Virus record (IMG/VR): IMGVR_UViG_3300017782_000086
Location: 1-34,495 of that record
Strand: one strand, 5' to 3'
DNA length: 34,495 bases
Origin: a virus
The first letter of the stretch is position 1. The number at the start of each line of letters is the position of its first letter. The translations under genes were made by a program, and so were the position numbers. A model generated the notes under the pieces. That model ran no database searches and was not told the origin of the DNA. It saw nothing but the letters and a program-made list of their open reading frames with translations. This document shows, one piece after another, positions 29,605 through 34,495 of the stretch.

Positions 29605-29866
29605 ACCAGAATATTTTGAATATGGTGGCGTGACTTACGATGTTACGTTTGGAGAATCAGATACAGTTCGGCACGGTGGTCCTTTTGACCGCGGAAGCGC
29701 TGATTCGTATTATGGCCGTCGTCTTGACCCGCATTACTGGCCTCTTGGCACTGGTAAAGCGTTTCGTATAGAAAAAGAATTCATGACTGAAGATCAGATT
29801 AAAGAGTATTATGCAGGACATGAATATAATGAAACCGTAAACATGGACTTTAAGGACTGGGGATGA
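29597..29866 (+). CDS. Small protein (89 aa), unknown
   Basis: From ATG 29597 (GGAGG nine bases upstream) it reads MSKPEYFEYGGVTYDVTFGE, then DSYYGRRLDPHYWPLGTGKA and ends VNMDFKDWG. The repeated Y-G-R and DPHYWP segments suggest a small compact domain of a phage-only family; I do not recognise it. Confidence 0.6.
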   Translation: MSKPEYFEYGGVTYDVTFGESDTVRHGGPFDRGSADSYYGRRLDPHYWPLGTGKAFRIEKEFMTEDQIKEYYAGHEYNETVNMDFKDWG

Positions 29867-29979
29867 TTTACATTATTAACGGCAAACGTTTCAACTGTGT
29901 TCTCGATGCAATGGAATACAGAGACATTCTTGATGCTAATTATATAAACGTAGTATGGAAACAATATGCACGAGTTTAA
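29863..29979 (+). CDS. 38-residue protein
   Basis: Overlaps the previous stop as ATGA and reads MIYIINGKRFNCVLDAMEYR, then DILDANYINVVWKQYARV. Beta-hairpin followed by helix. It overlaps the next gene by 14 bases. Supported only by position and amino-acid composition. Confidence 0.45.
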   Translation: MIYIINGKRFNCVLDAMEYRDILDANYINVVWKQYARV

Positions 29980-30424
29980 TCCTGCCTTTACGCCTTATCA
30001 AATGTTAAAGCTTGGTATCTTTGACGGTTCTTACTATAAAGATACTAATCCAGATTTTGATCGTAAACCAACGATTACAAAAACAAATCTTTTCATGGAA
30101 GGCGCTTCACAACCTTTATCTGTATGGAAAGAAGCAGGGTGGATTACAAAAGAAGATCCTATGGGATGGTTTCAGTGGTACCTTCGTTACTATCAAGGCC
30201 GTCGTTTACCTGAGCTAGACACTTGGCAAATTAAGCGTTGGAAATCTTTTGGTGCTCGTCATGGTGCTCAAGTAAAAAAGAATGGAAATGGAGATTTAAC
30301 CAAGCGTCGTAAACAACGCCAAGCTTTATTACATTGGGGATTTGATCCAATTCCTGATATTGAAGTAGAAAATAAATTTGATTTTTTATGTTTTTTATGC
30401 AATAAAATGAAAATAAGCTATTGA
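29966..30424 (+). CDS. Conserved phage protein of unknown function (152 aa)
   Basis: Begins MHEFNPAFTPYQMLKLGIFD, then GWITKEDPMGWFQWYLRYYQ GRRLPELD, a tryptophan-rich basic block. The 'FtPyqMLklGiFdGsYy' and 'GWI...DPmGWFQWY.RYy.GRR' pattern is, as I remember, shared by unannotated proteins of marine phages and some bacteria. The C-terminus is basic and ends CNKMKISY with a last TAT-TGA that overlaps the -35 box of the 30421 promoter. A nucleic-acid-binding role is plausible from the many Arg, Lys and Trp. Confidence 0.65.
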   Translation: MHEFNPAFTPYQMLKLGIFDGSYYKDTNPDFDRKPTITKTNLFMEGASQPLSVWKEAGWITKEDPMGWFQWYLRYYQGRRLPELDTWQIKRWKSFGARHGAQVKKNGNGDLTKRRKQRQALLHWGFDPIPDIEVENKFDFLCFLCNKMKISY

Positions 30425-30449
30425 CATTTGGTTTAGAAACAGTTATATT
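30421..30449 (+). promoter_or_regulatory. Promoter of the RNA locus
   Basis: TTGACA (30421-30426), overlapping the TGA stop of the preceding gene, 17-base spacer with GAAACAG (one base off GAATCAG) at 30436-30442, TATATT (30444-30449). The leader that follows (30453-30476) copies that of the 12521 promoter including a Shine-Dalgarno run, yet no protein gene begins after it. Confidence 0.75.
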
Positions 30450-30480
30450 AGTTATATCAAATGGAAAAAGGAATCAGTTA

Positions 30481-30676
30481 AGAACTATTTTTCTCATACG
30501 TCCGTGTAGAGGGCAGGCCACCTGAAAACACAATCTCGCGAGAATAATTCGCCTGTGAAATATCAGTGTCGTGAAAACGTGGAGATGTTAGTTTCAATCA
30601 AACTAGAGCGGCAACGTCAATAAGGCCGTGCGGAGAGATTGGAAATACTAGCTGGGCGTATGAGGAAAATAGTTCT
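30481..30676 (+). ncRNA. Candidate structured RNA 1 with 20-bp closing stem
   Basis: 30481-30500 pairs with 30657-30676 over 20 bases (19 Watson-Crick, one G-U). Inside, 30531-30537 (CAATCTC) pairs with 30635-30641 (GAGATTG). Hairpins form at 30538-30541/30549-30552, 30589-30594/30600-30605 and 30608-30612/30625-30629. No open reading frame covers it. It follows the 30421 promoter and ends four bases before tRNA-Pro. It does not match the conserved blocks of RNase P RNA, tmRNA or SRP RNA that I know. Marine phage RNAs such as GOLLD or ROOL lie beside tRNAs but are longer. Unidentified. Confidence 0.6.
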
Positions 30677-30680
30677 ATTA

Positions 30681-30757
30681 CTCGGTGTAGCTTAGTATGG
30701 TAAAGCGCCTGGTTTGGGACCAGGAGACCGTAGGTTCAAATCCTACTTCCGAGACCA
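30681..30757 (+). tRNA. tRNA-Pro (anticodon TGG)
   Basis: 77 bases with CCA. Acceptor CTCGGTG/TTCCGAG with one U-U mismatch at position 6:67 and a G-U at 7:66, anticodon stem CCTGG/CCAGG with loop TTTGGGA, T-arm GTAGG-TTCAAAT-CCTAC. It lies alone between two structured RNA segments, away from the cluster at 13618. Confidence 0.92.
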
Positions 30758-30761
30758 AAGA

Positions 30762-30934
30762 ATAATGAGGAAAACCCGACCAGGAGGTAAGAACTCATTA
30801 TATAAACCCTAAGTAAGGAAGTGGCCCTCTAACTTAGGTCGGTAAAAGCACTGGTACCGTAGATGAAAACCCAGTCGGTTGTTGCATACGTCAAATGCAA
30901 ATAAGGGGAGAGGCACTGCAGAAAGCCTCTCCCT
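30762..30934 (+). ncRNA. Candidate structured RNA 2 with pseudoknot and 3' hairpin
   Basis: 30762-30769 (ATAATGAG) pairs with 30794-30801. The loop of that hairpin (30776-30781, CCGACC) pairs with 30837-30842 (GGTCGG), which would make a pseudoknot. 30808-30814 can pair with 30832-30838. 30905-30914 pairs with 30925-30934 as a GC-rich 10-bp hairpin with a 10-base loop (one G-U at the base). No reading frame is present. No T-run follows the last hairpin, so it looks like a stabilising 3' end or a processing site rather than a terminator. It may be one transcript with RNA 1 and tRNA-Pro. Confidence 0.5.
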
Positions 30935-30960
30935 CGAAAACTATATAAGGACACAATATT

Positions 30961-31755
30961 ATGTTTTGGAATAAAAAGTCAAAAGATCCAGTAATTGAAT
31001 TTTACATACCAGATGATATGAATGTAGAATCATATAGACCTGTACCGGGAGACCGTAGTATACCGGAATGGTATAGAAAAATACAAACCCGCCTTGATCC
31101 TAAACATTTGCCTGAAAACGTAAATCCTGAAGATTACGCAGGTCCTGGAAAGAGTTTAACAATTAAAAGGTGTATGCCTGTTCTTGATGCAATGTCTGGT
31201 GGATATGTAATAAAAGCTCCAGTAGATATAAACATTAGAGCTTATCAGACGGAAGACGACGTAAAATTTGATGCTGAATGGGGTAAAAGTGGATTTTCAG
31301 ACCACGGCTTTATTCATTATCATGGTACATGGCAATTAGGAACACACTCATTATTTAATACGGTTCCACCATCTGCAATAGCGTTAAAACTTGTTTCTTG
31401 GTTTTGTATTAAAACGCCTCCTGGTTATAGCTGCATGTTTCATAGTCACACCAATAACGATCAGCTGAAAGATTTAGGAATAGAATTTATGTCCGGAATT
31501 GTAGACACGGATACATATAATTTAGAAATTAATTTTCCATTCTTATTTACCAACCTAGATCCTAATGGCATACATATACCTCAAGGTACTCCGCTCGTGC
31601 AAGTCTTTCCATTTAAAAGAGAAACGTGGAGCCATGAAGTTAAAAGCATGGATAATGAATTCGGTAAAAAACGCCACCGTGACATTACTGTTTTACAGAG
31701 TGTGTTTCACGGTGGCTATCGTAAACTGTTTCGTAAACCAAAAAAGTTTAAATAA
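30961..31755 (+). CDS. Conserved protein of unknown function (264 aa), possibly DUF6065-like
   Basis: Begins MFWNKKSKDPVIEFYIPDDM. The 'PgDRSIPEWYRKI' motif, CMPVLDAMSGGYVIKAPVDI and the later WFCIKTPPGYSCMFHSHTNN are, from memory, typical of a widespread unannotated family in marine phages (DUF6065, uncertain). It has no signal peptide. Four His (HYHGTWQLG, FHSH) might bind metal in a cupin-like barrel, though this is only a guess. Ribosome site ataaggacacaatatt lies in the tail of the RNA locus. A 10-bp inverted repeat sits near its 3' end. Confidence 0.6.
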   Translation: MFWNKKSKDPVIEFYIPDDMNVESYRPVPGDRSIPEWYRKIQTRLDPKHLPENVNPEDYAGPGKSLTIKRCMPVLDAMSGGYVIKAPVDINIRAYQTEDDVKFDAEWGKSGFSDHGFIHYHGTWQLGTHSLFNTVPPSAIALKLVSWFCIKTPPGYSCMFHSHTNNDQLKDLGIEFMSGIVDTDTYNLEINFPFLFTNLDPNGIHIPQGTPLVQVFPFKRETWSHEVKSMDNEFGKKRHRDITVLQSVFHGGYRKLFRKPKKFK

Positions 31756-32106
31756 TTAGTCGTCGCTGTTTCCGCCACGTCCTTTTAATGCATCAGCACC
31801 AAAGAAGGCTGAAACTAAGACCGCAATAGAGGCAAAATACGTTGGGGCAATATCTGCAATTAGCTGTGCTGCAGTATCTAATCCCAACCAAGAAGTTAGC
31901 ATTATCCCTATCGGATAAAGCAACAAGCCAAATAAAGCAAACCATGCCATCTTACGAATAGCATCACGTTGCGCATCAGCATCTTCCATTTCTAGCATTT
32001 TACGCTGCATATCAAGTTCTTCATTAGTGATCACTCCATCGCCGTTATAATCCGCGGCTTTGGGGTCATATTTCGATGGTGCAGCTTCTTTTTTCTTACC
32101 TGCCAT
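31756..32106 (-). CDS. Membrane protein with EF-hand (116 aa)
   Basis: Begins MAGKKKEAAPSKYDPKAADY. DYNGDGVITNEELD (about 19-32) is a complete EF-hand calcium loop (D-x-N-x-D-x-V-x-x-E), followed by a charged helix and two membrane spans (WFALFGLLLYPIGIMLTSWL, then YFASIAVLVSAFFGADAL). Its gene is convergent with the 30961 gene, stop next to stop, and divergent from the structural module, sharing a palindromic late promoter. It may sense calcium at the membrane during late infection; function unproved. Confidence 0.65.
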   Translation of the reverse strand: MAGKKKEAAPSKYDPKAADYNGDGVITNEELDMQRKMLEMEDADAQRDAIRKMAWFALFGLLLYPIGIMLTSWLGLDTAAQLIADIAPTYFASIAVLVSAFFGADALKGRGGNSDD

Positions 32107-32152
32107 TTCATTCTCCTATAAAATTTTGAATTGCATGACAAATAACTCACGT

Positions 32153-32168
32153 TTTATTTATAAATAAA
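32153..32168. promoter_or_regulatory. Palindromic bidirectional late promoter
   Basis: TTTATTTATAAATAAA is a perfect 16-base palindrome holding TATAAATA in both directions (plus at 32159-32166, minus at 32162-32155). It can fire both the EF-hand gene and the structural module. Confidence 0.6.
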
Positions 32169-32183
32169 GAAAAGGATAATTGT

Positions 32184-32191
32184 TATAAATA
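32184..32191 (+). promoter_or_regulatory. T4-type late promoter for the structural module
   Basis: Second exact TATAAATA on the plus strand, 36 bases before the start codon at 32228. The 121-base gap 32107-32227 holds only these promoters and ribosome sites. Confidence 0.65.
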
Positions 32192-32227
32192 AAACAAAGC
32201 CTAGTCGAATTATAGGAGGAGATGAAC

Positions 32228-32410
32228 ATGGCACTACAAACCGACGGTACAACACGTATTACAAACTCAGGTCAACTTGCAAATATTTCAGGTACAGACT
32301 CAGTTTCAGATTCAGCAATCAATACGGCAATTAAAAACCAAAACAACGTTTTAAGAATTTATAACGCTGCAGGCACTGAAGTTAAAACTTTATTCTGCGC
32401 GCAAAACTAA
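32228..32410 (+). CDS. Small virion-type protein, module copy 1 (60 aa)
   Basis: From ATG 32228 (AGGAGG eight bases upstream; an ATG at 32222 is too close) it reads MALQTDGTTRITNSGQLANI and ends EVKTLFCAQN. It matches the 33425-33610 protein throughout: both have a run like 'sg.d.......d.AIN.aI.n.nn.L.I..a.GT.VKT'. Likely a small fibre or cement domain. It is followed closely by a larger protein, the second half of the repeated module. Confidence 0.65.
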   Translation: MALQTDGTTRITNSGQLANISGTDSVSDSAINTAIKNQNNVLRIYNAAGTEVKTLFCAQN

Positions 32411-32422
32411 AAGGTTTTTAAC

Positions 32423-33400
32423 ATGACAGTTAGAGCACCGGCGTATTTAGACACGTCCAATACTTTTATCACATATGTATACTCTGCTAATTCCACTCAA
32501 ATGGATAGCGTATACAATTATGCCGCATATCGTTATACCACTAGTACAAATGTAGAATTAGAGGTTGTTTCATCTGGCGGTAATCTTGGAAATATGACTG
32601 ATAGAAGAAAACAAGCAGGTGATGCTGGATCTAATACTGGAGCAGGACAAACGTTTCCAACAGAAGCAGTTACCGATAACATCAGCAATGTTGATACTAC
32701 GTCTGCAACTATTTCCCAAACGGTTACTGTGACTAGCGAGCCAACATACACCGATGAAAACTATGCGTTTCCTGCGTACGTTACATCGTCTGGTCATATA
32801 CGATCTATGACTAAAGCAGACTTTTATGATACGTTCATATATCCAACAATTACTAGAATGACTGCTGGTGGATCAGGGGCTGATGCTGATAGAACTGGTA
32901 CTTATATTGTTAGTACCTTAAGTTCCATTTCAGGGGCGCAATTAGTTTCAGCTACTCCTGTATTTACAGATACTCGTGCAAATGCCGCAAACTACACAGC
33001 TGCAGGCATTGCAGAAAATAACGACCAACCTGTCGACATCAACGATTATTATTTACATCAAATTGTTGCCGTTGCGTTAGCTCCAGACGAAATTCCAATT
33101 TATGTTGACTCGTCAACTGGTGACATAAGACAATACAGTACAACTGCTTGGCGAAATATGTTAAGAGATCATTTAAAGTACGTAGCATCTTCTGTTACTC
33201 CTTATAGAATACGGTACAATATTAATGGTGGCGGAAACAACTGTGGTACTGGTATGGCTGATACATATTTGTCTGGTACATCAGCGCAAGGTTATACTAC
33301 TAGATTTGACTCGGCGACAACTACATATTACGCGCAAGAATTTCCAAACGGTACACCTGCAACCAGAGTAACATATTATTTAAGAATAACCGCGGATTGA
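32423..33400 (+). CDS. Probable virion structural protein, module copy 1 (325 aa)
   Basis: Begins MTVRAPAYLDTSNTFITYVY. Rich in Thr, Ser, Ala and Tyr with no membrane or signal segment, as in fibre and decoration proteins. Blocks shared with the 33620 protein include VVSSGG, MTDxRxQAG, YIVSTLSSISGAQLVSATPV and FTDTRANAANY, so the two are paralogs. Late promoters upstream at 32159 and 32184 fit a structural role. No match to a specific T4 gene is visible. Confidence 0.6.
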   Translation: MTVRAPAYLDTSNTFITYVYSANSTQMDSVYNYAAYRYTTSTNVELEVVSSGGNLGNMTDRRKQAGDAGSNTGAGQTFPTEAVTDNISNVDTTSATISQTVTVTSEPTYTDENYAFPAYVTSSGHIRSMTKADFYDTFIYPTITRMTAGGSGADADRTGTYIVSTLSSISGAQLVSATPVFTDTRANAANYTAAGIAENNDQPVDINDYYLHQIVAVALAPDEIPIYVDSSTGDIRQYSTTAWRNMLRDHLKYVASSVTPYRIRYNINGGGNNCGTGMADTYLSGTSAQGYTTRFDSATTTYYAQEFPNGTPATRVTYYLRITAD

Positions 33401-33406
33401 TAAATA
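33399..33406 (+). promoter_or_regulatory. Near-consensus late box before module copy 2
   Basis: GATAAATA, one base off TATAAATA, begins just after the stop codon of copy 1 (overlapping it by two bases) and 19 bases before the start of the second small gene. It may give copy 2 extra late expression, but the distance to the start is short. Confidence 0.35.
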
Positions 33407-33424
33407 TCTGATAGGAGAAAAGAC

Positions 33425-33610
33425 ATGGCAATTAAAGTAGGAGCTGATACAGTTATCACCGACCTTAAAGCACTCAACGGTATAACTGACACAGATGATA
33501 CAACACAAACAGCTATTAATGATGCAATTGTAAACGTTGATAATAAGCTAGTTATTAAAGATGCAACAGGAACGGCTGTAAAAACAATTTATGGCGCCTC
33601 GGACGCGTAA
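33425..33610 (+). CDS. Small virion-type protein, module copy 2 (61 aa)
   Basis: Begins MAIKVGADTVITDLKALNGI and ends ATGTAVKTIYGASDA. Paralog of 32228-32410, with a ribosome site (taggagaaaagac). The Cys near the end of copy 1 is replaced by Gly. Confidence 0.65.
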   Translation: MAIKVGADTVITDLKALNGITDTDDTTQTAINDAIVNVDNKLVIKDATGTAVKTIYGASDA

Positions 33611-33619
33611 GGAAAACTC

Positions 33620-34495
33620 ATGGCGGCTAGATCACCATTATATTACAGTGGCGGAGAAATATTAACCGCGACCAATCTTGACACAGTCGTGGATCAAGTT
33701 GTGCGAGCATATGGCCAAAACCCAGGTGTTACACTTACAGTTGTTTCATCAGGCGGCGACGCAAAATTTCAAATGACTGATACAAGATACCAAGCGGGCG
33801 CGGTTTCAGTCGGCGATGGTGCATACCTTCCTGCTGGCGAAACACCTAATATTACTACAATAGAAACAACATCATCAAATATAAGGGAAACGGTTACTGG
33901 CGGTACTCAACCTACGGCGTCTAGTGATCCTAGATCCTTTCCAGTATATTATAATAGCAGCAATGAAATACAAGCTATGGATGAAACTGATTTTATTGAT
34001 ACGTTTATAAAACCAGCATTAGATACAATTGTCGCAGATAATAGTGCAGGAGAATATTTTGTTTCAACTTTATCTAGTATTACAGGCGCAACAAGAGTTT
34101 CAGCTACTCCGATATTCGTTGATACGCGTGCTGATGAAGCCTTATACGATGATGTTGGTATTACAGGCGAAACTTTAGACCAACCTGAAACAGTGAATTC
34201 ATATTACTTATTTCAAAGAGACGCTGGTGATAGCGAATATGGAGAAACTGGGTGGGTAGATCTTATGTATATTGATACAGATGGCGCGTTAAGAGTATAT
34301 AGTGATGCTCAAATTTCTGCGCTGTTTGAAGATTATATTTCGTATGCAGCTGCAACCACAACCGGATCTAGACTTTCTTATAGTATTAATGGCACAGGTA
34401 CAACGAAAGGCACTGGCATGGTTGATACTGTTTTAGATGGAGCTTCTGCCAGCGGTTATACTGAAGGCGACGTTGATCCAGACACAAATTACTAC
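33620..34495 (+). CDS. Probable virion structural protein, module copy 2 (partial, 292+ aa)
   Basis: Begins MAARSPLYYSGGEILTATNL and runs open to the window end. Its order of blocks follows copy 1: LTVVSSGGDAKFQMTDTRYQ, YFVSTLSSITGATRVSATPI, FVDTRADEALY, SYSINGTGTTKGTGMVDTVL. The copies differ most between the blocks. The end of the gene is outside the window. Confidence 0.6.
   Translation, partial: MAARSPLYYSGGEILTATNLDTVVDQVVRAYGQNPGVTLTVVSSGGDAKFQMTDTRYQAGAVSVGDGAYLPAGETPNITTIETTSSNIRETVTGGTQPTASSDPRSFPVYYNSSNEIQAMDETDFIDTFIKPALDTIVADNSAGEYFVSTLSSITGATRVSATPIFVDTRADEALYDDVGITGETLDQPETVNSYYLFQRDAGDSEYGETGWVDLMYIDTDGALRVYSDAQISALFEDYISYAAATTTGSRLSYSINGTGTTKGTGMVDTVLDGASASGYTEGDVDPDTNYY

Noticed and set aside
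30481-30676. RNase P RNA, tmRNA or 6S RNA as identity of structured RNA 1
   Set aside because: The conserved RNase P blocks and the tmRNA ends are not present, and the weak resemblance to the start of 6S RNA (GGGCAGGCCACCTGA) does not continue. Identity left open.
30905-30934. Rho-independent terminator
   Set aside because: The hairpin is strong, but no T-run follows (tcgaaaac), and a gene with its ribosome site starts 26 bases later.
1-34495. CRISPR array, insertion sequence, integrase or attachment site
   Set aside because: No regularly spaced repeats, transposase or integrase genes, or tRNA-fragment duplications were seen. The only exact direct repeat of note is the 18-bp pair at 25875 and 28047.

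Overview
The window is an internal segment of an AT-rich, densely packed genome of a T4-superfamily tailed phage (contractile-tailed 'myovirus'). The evidence is a set of recognisable T4-type genes: recombination nuclease subunits gp46 and gp47, late sigma factor gp55, helicase UvsW, recombination mediator UvsY, and the type II topoisomerase subunits (gp39 and gp60 fused, plus gp52). Perfect T4-type late promoters (TATAAATA) lie in front of predicted structural and exported genes. Sec signal peptides, a lipobox and a glycine-zipper protein point to a Gram-negative host. The accessory gene style (many methyltransferases, 2OG-Fe(II) oxygenases, glycosyltransferases, an acyl carrier protein) resembles marine T4-like phages. 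A marine proteobacterial host is my inference; the topoisomerase genes make a typical cyanophage less likely. Genes run into both ends, so the genome continues on each side.

Layout. (1) 1-7058, minus strand: recombination, repair and late-transcription block, read as tube-like tail protein, uvsY, a small protein, uvsW, methyltransferase, gp55, gp47, gp46 and a partial FkbM-like methyltransferase. (2) 7066-13140, plus strand: topoisomerase operon and many small genes, including two related HExxH proteins, a SWIM-type zinc protein, a YubB-like protein and single-span membrane peptides. They are driven by a series of -35/-10 promoters sharing a GAATCAG box. (3) 13145-18733, plus: a glycine-zipper exported protein, three tRNA genes (Arg, Leu, Met/Ile), then a surface or metabolic set: GT25 glycosyltransferase, CHAP-like lipoprotein, NAD-dependent epimerase, 2OG oxygenase, FkbM methyltransferase and thioredoxin-like protein. 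(4) 18717-25802, minus: about 17 genes, mostly for membrane or exported proteins, with a class 3 lipase and two methyltransferases, headed by one late promoter. (5) 25906-30424, plus: glycosyltransferase, 2OG oxygenase and acyl carrier protein bounded by an 18-bp direct repeat, then a nuclease, a kinase-like remnant and small genes. (6) 30421-30957: a promoter followed by about 480 bases without a real protein gene, holding tRNA-Pro between two strongly structured RNA segments. (7) 30961-34495: an unknown protein, an EF-hand membrane protein, a bidirectional late promoter, and a tandemly duplicated two-gene module of probable virion proteins.

How it works together. Early-type promoters (TTGACA, 17-bp spacer, TAnnnT) read out topoisomerase, small host-interaction genes and the RNA locus. 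Their -35 boxes often overlap or abut the stop codon of the gene before. gp55 then recognises TATAAATA boxes in front of the tube-like gene, the exported-protein operon and the duplicated structural module. The strongest candidates for something undescribed are the RNA locus at 30481-30934, the shared promoter box, and the large late operon of exported proteins.
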